64,000 nt of DNA from Winogradskyella epiphytica (GTDB lineage: Bacteria > Bacteroidota > Bacteroidia > Flavobacteriales > Flavobacteriaceae). The stretch covers positions 1 to 64,000 of the forward strand of contig NZ_QJTD01000004.1 of assembly GCF_003217215.1 (NCBI RefSeq). The letters are read 5' to 3'. The notes under the pieces were generated by a model. The model was given only the letters and a program-made list of their open reading frames with translations, was not told where the DNA came from and did no database searches. Position 1 is the first letter of the stretch. Every line of letters begins with the position of its first letter. The position numbers and the translations under genes are program-made. Positions 1 to 8,242 of the stretch are shown here, piece after piece.

Positions 1-96
1 ATGCCAACGAGTGATTACTGGTTTACAGTAGAATACGACGAACCTCTAACCGGTGAACGCAAAGAATTTAAAGCCCATTTTACCTTGAAACGATAA
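1..96 (+). CDS. C-terminal end of a T9SS type B sorting-domain protein (partial)
   Basis: The frame is open from the window edge and ends at TAA 94-96. The 31 visible residues include SDYWF, an acidic GER-KEFKAHF stretch and a terminal LKR. This is the typical ending of the gliding-motility-associated type B C-terminal domain (CHU_C, TIGR04131 family). That domain sends large secreted or surface proteins through the type IX secretion system. The gene lies 6 nt before a PorP/SprF gene, the usual partner arrangement. The ATG at position 1 is very unlikely to be the real start, because the domain normally closes a protein of many hundreds of residues. Only the sorting signal can be judged here, not the cargo function. 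Confidence 0.8.
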   Translation: MPTSDYWFTVEYDEPLTGERKEFKAHFTLKR

Positions 97-102
97 TAAA
101 TT

Positions 103-1113
103 ATGAAATTAAAAAAGTTTTGTTTAGTAGCATTTATAGCTTTTGCGGCAAATTTTAGTTTGGCGCAAGAAGGCATTCCCACTTATTCGGATTATTTGAC
201 GGATAATTATTATTTAATTCACCCTTCCATGGCTGGTGTTGCTAATTGTGCTAAGGTTAGATTAACAGCAAGGCAACAATGGTTTGGTGTTGATGATGCA
301 CCGAGTTTACAAACATTAAGTGTAAATAGCCGTATTGGCGATTCTCCAGTAGCAATTGGAGGTGTCGTATTTAATGATTCTAACGGTTATCATTCCACAG
401 TTGGAGGTTATGCTACATTTGCTTATCACCTTATGTTTTCAAGAAATGAAGTTGATTTAAATATGTTGTCATTTGGTCTTAGTGCTGGTTTTCTTCAATA
501 TAAATTGGATGAAACTGACTTCTTAGCTCCTGGTGAATATGATCAATTGATTGCAGGTATTGAGCAAAGTGCAACAAACTTCAATATCGATTTTGGTTTT
601 TCTTACCACTTCTTAGATTTTTATGCTCATTTTACGGCAAAGAATATTTTAAAGAATGAAGGAATCAATTTTAATGATCAAGGATTTGAATTTGAAAATT
701 TAAGAACCTACCTATTATCTACAGGTTATACTTTCAATAGACTTGGAAGCGATTGGAGTTTTGAGCCATCTATAATGTATATGTATAGAGATGCTACTGA
801 AGAGTCGTCAATAGATATTAACGCTAAGGTGTATAGAGATATGGACTTTGGTAAGCTTTGGGGTGGATTATCTTATAGACGTAGTCTTGATGGCGCAGAG
901 TATCTTGATGGAGGCGGCGTGCGTAGTCAAAAACTACAATATATAACACCATTCATAGGAATTGATTATAACAACTTTGTGTTTGCATATACTTATTCTT
1001 ATCAATCGAATACAGTTAATTTTAATACTGGAGGGTTTCATCAGTTAACTCTTGGATTTAACTTTAATTGTAGAAAAGAACATTACGATTGTAAATGTCC
1101 AGCAGTAAACTAA
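103..1113 (+). CDS. PorP/SprF family type IX secretion system membrane protein
   Basis: A 336-residue outer-membrane beta-barrel protein. The signal peptide is about residues 1-21, ending FSLAQ. The mature start (GIPTYSDYLTDNYYLIHPS) followed by a Gly/Ala stretch and RQQWFG is the hallmark of the PorP/SprF family. Members of this family (SprF in Flavobacterium johnsoniae) work with the T9SS to secrete or anchor a cognate adhesin, usually the protein encoded just upstream. Here the upstream gene ends in a type B sorting domain 6 nt away, so the two are probably co-transcribed and functionally paired. The C-terminus has four Cys/His-rich residues (NCRKEHYDCKC), which may form a disulfide or bind a metal. 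A strong terminator follows. Confidence 0.88.
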   Translation: MKLKKFCLVAFIAFAANFSLAQEGIPTYSDYLTDNYYLIHPSMAGVANCAKVRLTARQQWFGVDDAPSLQTLSVNSRIGDSPVAIGGVVFNDSNGYHSTVGGYATFAYHLMFSRNEVDLNMLSFGLSAGFLQYKLDETDFLAPGEYDQLIAGIEQSATNFNIDFGFSYHFLDFYAHFTAKNILKNEGINFNDQGFEFENLRTYLLSTGYTFNRLGSDWSFEPSIMYMYRDATEESSIDINAKVYRDMDFGKLWGGLSYRRSLDGAEYLDGGGVRSQKLQYITPFIGIDYNNFVFAYTYSYQSNTVNFNTGGFHQLTLGFNFNCRKEHYDCKCPAVN

Positions 1114-1117
1114 TAAT

Positions 1118-1150
1118 AAAAAAGGCTCAAATTAATTTGAGCCTTTTTTA
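1118..1150 (+). terminator. Rho-independent terminator after the PorP/SprF gene
   Basis: A perfect 20-nt inverted repeat (GGCTCAAATT/AATTTGAGCC, 1124-1143) is flanked by an A-run and followed by six T. It lies 5-10 nt after the stop codon. Confidence 0.85.
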
Positions 1151-1509
1151 TTTATATGAATTCAATTCCCATTAAGACCTTTAATCGGAGCTTGATTTTT
1201 TAAAGCCTGAAGCCTGGCATCTATTCAAATTTGTTTAAAGAATCTATAATTTATTTAGATAGTCCTCACTTTAAATGGACAGATTACATTTCATTTTTTA
1301 CTTTTCTCGGTCTTATATTATTATAATATAATGCTATGTCTAAATAGTATTTATAAAAAACGACAATGAGTTAAATGTGGTTATGGTTGAGTGAACTCTT
1401 CAATTCATTGAGTAGAGTAAGCTATTTAGAGTAAAATTTGTCAGCCATTAGTGTTAGACCGCTTTTTGAAACCAAATAAAGAGTGTAAGTTTATTCCAAT
1501 AAATTAAAT
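1151..1509. other. Non-coding gap of about 360 bp upstream of the TPR sensor kinase
   Basis: No convincing coding frame is seen on either strand. The stretch is AT-rich with many stops. A -7-like TAAATTTG occurs at 1505-1512, but it overlaps the apparent TTG start of the next gene and has no TTG at the right distance, so it is probably not its promoter. A weaker TTG-N22-AAAATTTG arrangement (1408-1440) is a better promoter candidate. Confidence 0.5.
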
Positions 1510-3687
1510 TTGTGTGTGAGAACTTTTAAAACAAATTATACAACACTCCTTTTTTGCCTGATAAGTTTCTTCATATTTAGTCAAAATACGAAAGGAGAAA
1601 TAAATAAGAATGACGACCTTTTCTCGATTAGAGGATCGGTTTATATGCAGGATTCTCGATCTCCAATTGAGAATGTATCCATTGAGCTAAATAATGGTGT
1701 TTACACAACCACTAATCATGATGGGAAATTCACTATCAAAGCAAAAGTTGGAGATAAATTAGTCATTCGACATCAGGAGTTTGAAACTATTAATTATACG
1801 ATTAAAAGTAATGAAAGAATCTCCATTGAAGTAGCGACTGGTAATAGAAGAAATCAAACTCAAACTCGCGATAATAAGATCAACCGGCGTTTTAACGACA
1901 TGATTGATTCTGCAGATGTCTATCTAAGGAAAGATGCGCGGAAAAGTATAAAATTCATTGGAGATGCTCTAAATGCAGATATAAGTACAAGTCAGAGTGC
2001 AGAAGCACATGAACTATTGGGTGATATTTATGTTTATTGGCAACAATATGATTTAGCAATCTCAGCCTATAAAACAAGTCTTCAAAATTCTAAAACATCA
2101 TCGGCTAAACTAAAGTTGGCAAAGGCTTATAGTCACAATGATGAATTTAAAAAGAGCATTGAAACGTATAAAAATATAGATGTAAAAGTCTTGTCAAACT
2201 ATAATAAATCAATATGGTTTGAAGGTATAGGTGATAGTTATAAAAAAATAAAGGAATATACTAAGGCTATCAAGGCTTATGAAGATGGCTTAGAAGTAGC
2301 TAAGAATCATCTAATAGCACCTAAGGTTACAGATTTAAACTCGAAACTAGCACAAGTATATAGTGAGCAAGGTCAAATTAGTAAAGCCAAAGACTATTTT
2401 AGTAATTCGTTGAACCTCGCCGAAAAGGAGAATAAAAAAAGAGCCGTCGAGGAACAAATTAAAGTGGCTGAGTTTAATAGTGTAAACGAAGATTATGAGA
2501 GTGAGATTGTTCTAAGAAAACAAGCTGTAGAAGGTATAAAAGATATTGAGATAGACTCTGTTATTGCAAATGAAAGTCCAATTACCTCACAAAAACAAAA
2601 CTATAAAATAGGAACCGCCTATTTATTGAAGAATGACATAGGAAGTGCTATTCCTTATTTTGAAAAAAGTATTGAAGAAGCCGATAAAAAGAATGACCTA
2701 GACGTGAAATTAGATGCCACTCGAAAGCTGTCTGAAGCACATTTTAGATCTGGTAATACGGAAAAAGGCATTGAAATAAATAACGATTATAAGAATATTG
2801 TAGATGAAGTTTACGCCCTCAGATTGCAAAAAATTTCCAGAGCCGCACGATTTAGTAAAAGCATTGCTGAACAACAAAATCGAATAACCTCCTTAGAAAG
2901 TGATCGCGCGTTATCTAGAAGTAAATATGAATTAACCCAAGAGCGAAATAAAAGACAGCAGCTCATAATATATTCCCTAATAGGAGGATTAGTTCTTTTA
3001 CTTATTACCGGATACATGATGTTTAAGTATATCAAACAGCAGCGTTTTGCAAATAATCTATTGGCTTTAAAATCTTTAAGAAGTCAAATGAATCCGCATT
3101 TTATTTTTAATGCTTTAAATTCGGTGAATAGTTTTATAGCTACCAATGACGAAAGAACAGCTAATAAATACCTTTCTGATTTTTCCCAGTTAATGCGGGC
3201 CGTATTAGAGAATAGTGAAGAGGATTTTATTCCATTAAAGAAGGAAATTGAATTATTAAATTTATACACAAAATTGGAACATTTTAGATTCCAAGATAAG
3301 TTTGATTATGGGATTGATGTTGACGAATCTATAGATGTTGAAGAATTTCAGATTCCACCAATGTTATTACAACCTTATATCGAAAATGCGGTATGGCACG
3401 GCTTACGTTACAAAAAAGATAAAGGACATTTAAATATAAAAATTCAACCTAAATCTAAAGACGAAATTACGATAACTATAACGGATGATGGCATTGGAAG
3501 AGAGCGGTCTAAAGCTTTAAAAACCGAACATCAAAAAAAGCAGAACTCCAAGGGCATGAATAATATTAAGAAACGAGTAGCTATCTTGAACGAAATGTAT
3601 AAAGATAAGGTGGATGTTTCCATAAGTGATTTTCAGGATTTAGAAGATGCAGGAACGAAAGTAGTGGTAACCTTAAAGAAAGATTAA
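1510..3687 (+). CDS. Sensor histidine kinase of the LytS type with carboxypeptidase-like regulatory domain and TPR repeats
   Basis: 725 residues. Domains in order: a signal peptide/N-terminal hydrophobic segment (about 10-25, ending FIFSQ); a carboxypeptidase-regulatory-like beta-sandwich (about 38-108, with the typical DGKFTI and GDKLVIRH stretches); tetratricopeptide repeats (about 130-450); a coiled coil; one transmembrane helix (about 485-507); and a His_kinase domain with QMNPHFIFNALNS, phosphoacceptor H530, then HATPase motifs (ENAVWHGL, DDGIGRERS). It probably phosphorylates the LytTR regulator encoded 226 nt downstream. The start is unusual: no ATG lies before residue 46, so translation must begin at TTG 1510 or GTG 1516 to keep the signal peptide. 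The ligand cannot be inferred. Confidence 0.85.
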   Translation: MCVRTFKTNYTTLLFCLISFFIFSQNTKGEINKNDDLFSIRGSVYMQDSRSPIENVSIELNNGVYTTTNHDGKFTIKAKVGDKLVIRHQEFETINYTIKSNERISIEVATGNRRNQTQTRDNKINRRFNDMIDSADVYLRKDARKSIKFIGDALNADISTSQSAEAHELLGDIYVYWQQYDLAISAYKTSLQNSKTSSAKLKLAKAYSHNDEFKKSIETYKNIDVKVLSNYNKSIWFEGIGDSYKKIKEYTKAIKAYEDGLEVAKNHLIAPKVTDLNSKLAQVYSEQGQISKAKDYFSNSLNLAEKENKKRAVEEQIKVAEFNSVNEDYESEIVLRKQAVEGIKDIEIDSVIANESPITSQKQNYKIGTAYLLKNDIGSAIPYFEKSIEEADKKNDLDVKLDATRKLSEAHFRSGNTEKGIEINNDYKNIVDEVYALRLQKISRAARFSKSIAEQQNRITSLESDRALSRSKYELTQERNKRQQLIIYSLIGGLVLLLITGYMMFKYIKQQRFANNLLALKSLRSQMNPHFIFNALNSVNSFIATNDERTANKYLSDFSQLMRAVLENSEEDFIPLKKEIELLNLYTKLEHFRFQDKFDYGIDVDESIDVEEFQIPPMLLQPYIENAVWHGLRYKKDKGHLNIKIQPKSKDEITITITDDGIGRERSKALKTEHQKKQNSKGMNNIKKRVAILNEMYKDKVDVSISDFQDLEDAGTKVVVTLKKD

Positions 3688-3895
3688 TAATAACAAGATT
3701 AATGAAGTTTTGAGAATTGAGTAATCAGCTATGAGTGCTGTCCATTTGAGCGGATTTTAGTGGTGTCTAATTATCAAAAAAAGAGAAACTCTTCCAATGG
3801 GATAAAAAGTTTAGCCTTTAGGTGTTGATGATTAAAGGTTTTAAAATACAAGGAATAAAGAAGATTTTAATAGAAATTTAATTAAAAAGATAGCT

Positions 3896-3905
3896 GCCTG
3901 CGCAG
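3896..3905. promoter_or_regulatory. GC-rich 10-bp palindrome ahead of the LytTR regulator
   Basis: CCTGCGCAGG is a perfect palindrome in otherwise very AT-rich sequence, ending 8 nt before the response regulator ATG. It has no loop, so it would act as double-stranded DNA rather than as a hairpin. It could be a binding site or a remnant of a small dispersed repeat; function is unknown. Confidence 0.25.
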
Positions 3906-3913
3906 GTAATATT

Positions 3914-4648
3914 ATGAAATTAAGAGCCATAATAGTAGAAGACGAGGAAAATAGTAGATTAATATTAAGAAACTATCTGAGCAAATATTGTCCTAATATT
4001 TCGATTTTAGGTGAGGCAGCTTATGTAGATGAAGCTCTAATCTTAATTAGGAATAATGAATTAGATGTCGTGTTTTTGGATGTTGAAATGCCATATGGAA
4101 ATGCCTTCGATTTATTAGACAAAGTTGGCGATATTAATTTTGAAACTATATTTGTAACTGCTTATAATAATTATGCGATTGAAGCTTTAAATGCCCATGC
4201 GTCTTATTATTTAATGAAACCCATTTCAATAGACGAATTAATTAAGGCTGTAGATTATGTCACTGAAATTAGAATGAAAGAGGACGCGCTTCAGGATCAA
4301 GTTTTAGTGCCACGAACAAATTCAGTTAATGGGAAAATTACGATTCCACAACAGGATGGATTTGAAGTTATAGAAACATCCAATATTATGTATTGTAAAG
4401 CTGATGATAATTACACAGAAATCTATTTAAATAATAATAAGAAAAAGGTAGTTAGTAAAACATTAAAATATATTGAAGAAAGCTTGAAAGATGCTAACTT
4501 TGCTAGAGTTCATAAGAGTTATTTAGTAAATGTGAATGAGATTGTGAAATATGTAAAAGGAAAAGGTGGAAGTGTTATTTTAAGTAATGGAAAGGAAATA
4601 ATGGTTTCAGCTTCTAAAAAATCAGATTTACTATCTTATTTTAATTAA
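3914..4648 (+). CDS. LytTR-family response regulator
   Basis: 244 residues. The N-terminal receiver domain (1-120) has the acidic pair E9/D10, the phosphoacceptor D56 in VVFLDVEMP, a switch Thr in FVTAYN and the conserved Lys in YYLMKPIS. The C-terminal LytTR DNA-binding domain (about 140-244) shows the typical IMYCKADDNYTEIYL and FARVHKSYLVN motifs. It is the expected partner of the LytS-type kinase upstream and would act as a cytoplasmic transcription factor on direct repeats. Whether the pair is co-transcribed is unclear, because the gap is 226 nt and contains no obvious terminator. Confidence 0.93.
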   Translation: MKLRAIIVEDEENSRLILRNYLSKYCPNISILGEAAYVDEALILIRNNELDVVFLDVEMPYGNAFDLLDKVGDINFETIFVTAYNNYAIEALNAHASYYLMKPISIDELIKAVDYVTEIRMKEDALQDQVLVPRTNSVNGKITIPQQDGFEVIETSNIMYCKADDNYTEIYLNNNKKKVVSKTLKYIEESLKDANFARVHKSYLVNVNEIVKYVKGKGGSVILSNGKEIMVSASKKSDLLSYFN

Positions 4649-4688
4649 TAACCATAAATCTCAACTGAGATATTATCAGATATAAAGT

Positions 4689-5204
4689 ATGCCAATAATT
4701 AAACCAGTAAAAGGAAAGTCTCCACAAATTCCAAAAGATTGTTTTATTGCTGAAAATGCAACTATAGTTGGAGATGTCACTATGGGTAAAGAATGTAGTA
4801 TTTGGTTCAATGCTGTGGTTCGTGGTGATGTTCACTATATAAAAATGGGAAATAAAGTGAACGTTCAAGATGGTGCAGTCATTCATGCGACCTATCTAAA
4901 GTCGCCAACAACAATTGGAAATAATGTTTCGATTGGTCATAATGCAATAGTACACGGTTGTACTATAAAAGATAATGTCCTAATTGGAATGGGCAGTATA
5001 ATTATGGACGACTGTGTTGTTGAAAGTAATAGTATCATCGCTGCTGGAGCTGTTCTTACTAAGAATACTATTGTAGAGTCTGGTAGTATTTATGCTGGTA
5101 TTCCTGCTAAAAAAGTTAAGGATATTAGTAAGGAATTAATTTCAGGTGAAATAGATCGCATAGCTAATAACTACGTAGAATATTCGAGTTGGTTTAAAGA
5201 ATAA
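4689..5204 (+). CDS. Gamma-carbonic anhydrase family protein (left-handed beta-helix)
   Basis: 171 residues, the usual length of YrdA/CaiE/PaaY-type proteins. Hexapeptide repeats cover about residues 20-130. The metal-binding histidines of the family are present: H66 (GAVIHA), H84 (IGHN) and H89 (VHGC). The family forms trimers with zinc or iron at subunit interfaces, and some members hydrate CO2; activity cannot be confirmed from sequence. The gene lies 40 nt after the response regulator and converges with the next gene, leaving only 6 nt between the stop codons. Confidence 0.9.
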   Translation: MPIIKPVKGKSPQIPKDCFIAENATIVGDVTMGKECSIWFNAVVRGDVHYIKMGNKVNVQDGAVIHATYLKSPTTIGNNVSIGHNAIVHGCTIKDNVLIGMGSIIMDDCVVESNSIIAAGAVLTKNTIVESGSIYAGIPAKKVKDISKELISGEIDRIANNYVEYSSWFKE

Positions 5205-5210
5205 AAAAGA

Positions 5211-5558
5211 TTAGATGCTCTGTTTTATTCGATCAATTAACTCTTCAACAGTTGACAATTCATTTAAAACATCTGGACTTAAAATAGTTGTAACTTGAGA
5301 CTCTTCTAATTTCAAAACTGTTGGATAAATTAAATTGATACTAGGGAATAGCTTTTCAAACTCATCTTTATGATAAAATTCCATGTCTAAATGACTTTCG
5401 GTTCTGAAATTCTTCCAAATGATATTTTCCGAAAAAACATCGTGAGTAAGAGCACACAAACTACATATATAAGTCGAAGGGCTTATTAATTTATGACTTG
5501 CGTCTAATAATGCGTTTAATGATCCTGAATTGGCATTATAAATAAATAATAATTTCAT
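5211..5558 (-). CDS. Conserved flavobacterial small protein with a CxxC motif, function unknown
   Basis: 115 residues from the ATG at 5558 (MKLLFIYNANSG). An upstream Met at 5564 is possible but gives MIMKLLF. The protein opens with a short beta-strand and an NANSG loop, then an HKLISPSTYICSLCALTH segment whose CSLC looks like a redox or metal site, then a Trp/Phe/Glu-rich region. It resembles a family I have seen in flavobacterial genomes, sometimes labelled GTPase, but no P-loop or G-motifs are visible, so that label is not supported. It lies 20 nt downstream of murI on the same strand and may be co-transcribed with it. Confidence 0.65.
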   Translation of the reverse strand: MKLLFIYNANSGSLNALLDASHKLISPSTYICSLCALTHDVFSENIIWKNFRTESHLDMEFYHKDEFEKLFPSINLIYPTVLKLEESQVTTILSPDVLNELSTVEELIDRIKQSI

Positions 5559-5578
5559 GATCATTTAAAGTGTTATTT

Positions 5579-6358
5579 CTAGAAGTCTAAATAAGATACG
5601 GAAAAATTATGATCTAAAATGGATTTTAATACGTCTATATCGCCATTTGAGTAAAATTCAACAGTAGGCCTTGCTGTTGATTTATTAAGGATGTTATGAG
5701 TCTTGAGAATCGATTGTGTTTGCTTGGCGACAGCTAAACCAGAATCAATAATCTTAACTTCTTTAGGTAACATTTTGTTGAGTAGGGGAATCAGGTATGG
5801 ATAATGTGTACAACCTAAAACTAAGTGATCAATGTTTTGAAGGATCATTGGCTCTAAATAGGTTTCTAACAGAGAATACATTTCCTTAGATTCTAATTGC
5901 CCTGTTTCAATGAGAGGAACGATGCCTTCACCCACTTGTTCTACAATCTTAACGCCATTAGAATATAAATCTGTGGTTTTATGAAACAGCTGACTGCTAA
6001 GAGTCCCTTTAGTTGCTAAAATTCCGATAGCCTTTGTCTGTGAGTTTAGAGCAGCCGGTTTGATAGCAGGTTCAATTCCAATGAAAGGAATATCATAATG
6101 AGCTCTTAAATATGAAATAGCATTAGTGGTGGCCGTATTACAAGCAACAACGATAAGCTTACATCCTTTATTGATGAGATATTCCGTGTTTTTAATGCTC
6201 AGCCTGACGATATCTTCTTTTGGTCTATTACCATAGGGTGCGTTTTTACTATCGGCAAGATAGATATAACTTTCATTTGGTAAAAGAGCATGAATTTCCT
6301 TGAAGATAGAAGTACCTCCAATACCGGAATCGAATATGCCAATAGGTCTCTTGCTCAT
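5579..6358 (-). CDS. murI: Glutamate racemase
   Basis: 259 residues, normal for the family. It makes D-glutamate for peptidoglycan by a two-cysteine mechanism. Visible signatures: GIFDSGIGG with D10 and S11, the first catalytic cysteine C73 in VACNTATT, and the second C183 in LGCTHYPYL. It closes a minus-strand envelope cluster (uppS, bamA, ompH) but is separated from the second ompH gene by a clear terminator, so it probably has its own transcription or is read through at low level. Confidence 0.96.
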   Translation of the reverse strand: MSKRPIGIFDSGIGGTSIFKEIHALLPNESYIYLADSKNAPYGNRPKEDIVRLSIKNTEYLINKGCKLIVVACNTATTNAISYLRAHYDIPFIGIEPAIKPAALNSQTKAIGILATKGTLSSQLFHKTTDLYSNGVKIVEQVGEGIVPLIETGQLESKEMYSLLETYLEPMILQNIDHLVLGCTHYPYLIPLLNKMLPKEVKIIDSGLAVAKQTQSILKTHNILNKSTARPTVEFYSNGDIDVLKSILDHNFSVSYLDF

Positions 6359-6364
6359 TACTAC

Positions 6365-6398
6365 AAAAATAAAAAGTCGCTTAATAATAAGCGACTTT
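6365..6398 (-). terminator. Terminator between ompH and murI
   Basis: A 10-bp stem (AAAGTCGCTT at 6373-6382, AAGCGACTTT at 6389-6398) with loop AATAAT. On the minus strand it is followed by a T-rich run. It ends the OmpH transcript just ahead of the murI start codon. Confidence 0.8.
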
Positions 6399-6425
6399 CT
6401 AATTGTTTATTTTCTGAATTAGATT

Positions 6426-6926
6426 TTATAAACCTAATTGCTTTTTTACGTCTGGCATAAGGTTTTTTCCTTTAGCTACGATTAAGCCTGCTGCTTCTAA
6501 TACGTAGTCAATACCTTGGTCAGCGGCTACTTTTTCAATAGCAGCTTTAGCTTTTTCAGTAATTGGCTTTAACAAGTTAAATTCTTTTTCTTGTAAATCC
6601 TTCTGAGCTTGTTGTTGGTACTGAGCAATACTTTGTTTCATACCTTCAACTTCTTGCATACGTTTCATGTTCTCTTCGTCAGTCTTAGTTGCTGCCTCAG
6701 CATCGTATTGCTTAGTTTTAGTTTCAAACTCTTTGTATGAATCTTTGATTTGAGCTTCATAAGTCTTTCCAAGCTTTTCCATCTCAGCTTCAGCTGCTTT
6801 GTACTCTGGCATAGATTTTATAAGCTCTTGAGTATTTATATGTGCAATTTTACTTTGTGCAGATGTAAAACTAGTAGCTCCAATAAAAAGTGCCGTTGCA
6901 AATAATAAAGTTTTTAAATGTTTCAT
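6426..6926 (-). CDS. OmpH/Skp family periplasmic chaperone
   Basis: 166 residues. The signal peptide ends ATSFTSAQ, followed by KIAHINTQELIKSMPEYKAA, the standard OmpH start. The middle is a long Glu/Lys/Gln-rich helical hairpin, and the end (IDYVLEAAGLIVAKG) forms the trimerising beta-body. Skp-type proteins hold unfolded outer-membrane proteins on their way to BamA. The gene lies 32 nt after a second, longer ompH gene and downstream of bamA, the usual flavobacterial arrangement. Confidence 0.93.
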   Translation of the reverse strand: MKHLKTLLFATALFIGATSFTSAQSKIAHINTQELIKSMPEYKAAEAEMEKLGKTYEAQIKDSYKEFETKTKQYDAEAATKTDEENMKRMQEVEGMKQSIAQYQQQAQKDLQEKEFNLLKPITEKAKAAIEKVAADQGIDYVLEAAGLIVAKGKNLMPDVKKQLGL

Positions 6927-6958
6927 TTGTTTTTAATTGTATTACGTGTTATAAATTA

Positions 6959-8086
6959 TTAATTGTTATTTCCTTCTTTTTCTTTTTTTGCCTTCGCGAT
7001 AGAATCGAGTTTTTCTATTTGTTTTTCTCGTTCTTCGCGTGCTTTTTTTCTTTGTTCTATAATTTTTTTCTTTCTGTCCTCTAAAGCTTTTTGACGAGCT
7101 TCTCTGTCTTTCAGTTTTTGCAAGCGTTCTTCTCTTGCAATTTCTGCGGCTGTTTTAGGTTTTGCAGAACTAGTAGAATCTTTCTTAACGGTATTCTCAA
7201 CTTTTAAACTATCCTTTTTAACAGTTGCTGGTCGTGCATTTGTACTATCAGTTTTAACAGTTTCTGTTTCTATTTTTTTCTCTTCATTAGACTCAGTACC
7301 TTTATTTCTAGCTTCAATTGCATTTTGTCTACGTTCTTCAGCTTCCTTGATTTTAGCATCTCTTAATTCTTGCTGTGCTTTTCTTCTTTCCTCTGCAGCC
7401 TTTTCACGCTCTGCACGTCTGGCTTCCAATTGAGCCTCTCTTTGTGCTTTTCTATCTTCTAAAGCTTGTTGGCGCTCGTCTCTATCTCCTCTTACTTCAG
7501 GAACAACCTCTTCCTCTTCTAATTCTTTTCGCTCTTGTTTGTTCTTGGCTTGAGTTCTTTTCGACGTTCTTGTAATTGTTCTAAGAACCTGTTCGCTCAC
7601 ATCATAGCGTTCTGCTGAATATAACATCACAACATCTGCCGACTTATCAAAAACGAAATCATATTTTTTAGTTTCAGCAATTTCTTGTACTGCTGCAAAA
7701 ATTTGATCTTGAATAGGTTCGATTAACTGACGCTTCTGAATCATTAAATCGCCTTCTGGTCCAAAACGCTTTTGTTGATAATCTAAAATTTCAGCTTCTT
7801 CAAAAGAAATATCTTCATAACGCTCATCGTACAATTCTTTAGTTAAAAGAACACGTTCATTTTCAAGTTCCTTTTTCTTTTGTTCAATGGCATTCAGTTT
7901 AGTTTCAATTTCTGTTTTCCACTGCTGAACCTTTTTATCTAATTGAGAAGAGGCTTCAGAATACTCTGGTACATTTTGTAAAATGTACTCCGTATCTATA
8001 TAACCTATTCTAACACCTCGTTGTGCTTCTGCACTAAAGCTTATTAGACCTAGTATTGTTAATAAAATAAGAACTTTAAATTTCAT
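6959..8086 (-). CDS. OmpH/Skp family protein with long charged C-terminal extension
   Basis: 375 residues, roughly twice a normal Skp protein. The signal peptide ends FSAEAQ; residues 23-175 are a typical OmpH module (RIGYIDTEYILQNVPEYSEA through YDFVFDKSADVVML). Residues 180-375 are an almost uninterrupted Arg/Glu/Lys/Ala-rich stretch, with repeats such as REAQLEARRAEREKAAEERR and KKKIIEQRKKAREEREKQ, broken by a Ser/Thr/Lys-rich linker at about 265-310. Such composition suggests a long single helix or coiled coil. It is co-directional with bamA and the second ompH, consistent with outer-membrane biogenesis. The role of the tail is unknown. Confidence 0.9.
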   Translation of the reverse strand: MKFKVLILLTILGLISFSAEAQRGVRIGYIDTEYILQNVPEYSEASSQLDKKVQQWKTEIETKLNAIEQKKKELENERVLLTKELYDERYEDISFEEAEILDYQQKRFGPEGDLMIQKRQLIEPIQDQIFAAVQEIAETKKYDFVFDKSADVVMLYSAERYDVSEQVLRTITRTSKRTQAKNKQERKELEEEEVVPEVRGDRDERQQALEDRKAQREAQLEARRAEREKAAEERRKAQQELRDAKIKEAEERRQNAIEARNKGTESNEEKKIETETVKTDSTNARPATVKKDSLKVENTVKKDSTSSAKPKTAAEIAREERLQKLKDREARQKALEDRKKKIIEQRKKAREEREKQIEKLDSIAKAKKEKEGNNN

Positions 8087-8160
8087 CGATTTTTGTTTTT
8101 ATATTCTGAGACATTTTAGATGTAAAACTAAATGTACTTTTTTTTAGTATTACTAATCTT

Positions 8161-8168
8161 CAAATTTA
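8161..8168 (-). promoter_or_regulatory. Possible -7 element for the ompH pair
   Basis: On the minus strand this reads TAAATTTG, an exact match to the Bacteroidota -7 consensus TAnnTTTG, about 75 nt before the long ompH start. No good TTG is seen at the -33 position, so it is only a candidate. Confidence 0.35.
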
Positions 8169-8242
8169 ACGAAATATATTCTTAAAAATTTTAAGGTCAC
8201 GATGAAATCCTTGATTTACTATTAGAAAATACCGTGCCAAAC

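Noticed and set aside
1505..1512. TAAATTTG as the promoter of the TPR kinase gene
   Set aside because: It overlaps the TTG start and has no TTG about 20 nt upstream; transcription from it would start inside the gene.
1273..3747. AAATGGACAG (1273-1282) and its reverse complement (3738-3747) flanking the kinase gene as possible transposon ends
   Set aside because: Only 10 bp match with no target-site duplication, no transposase and a normal two-component neighbourhood; chance in AT-rich gaps is plausible.
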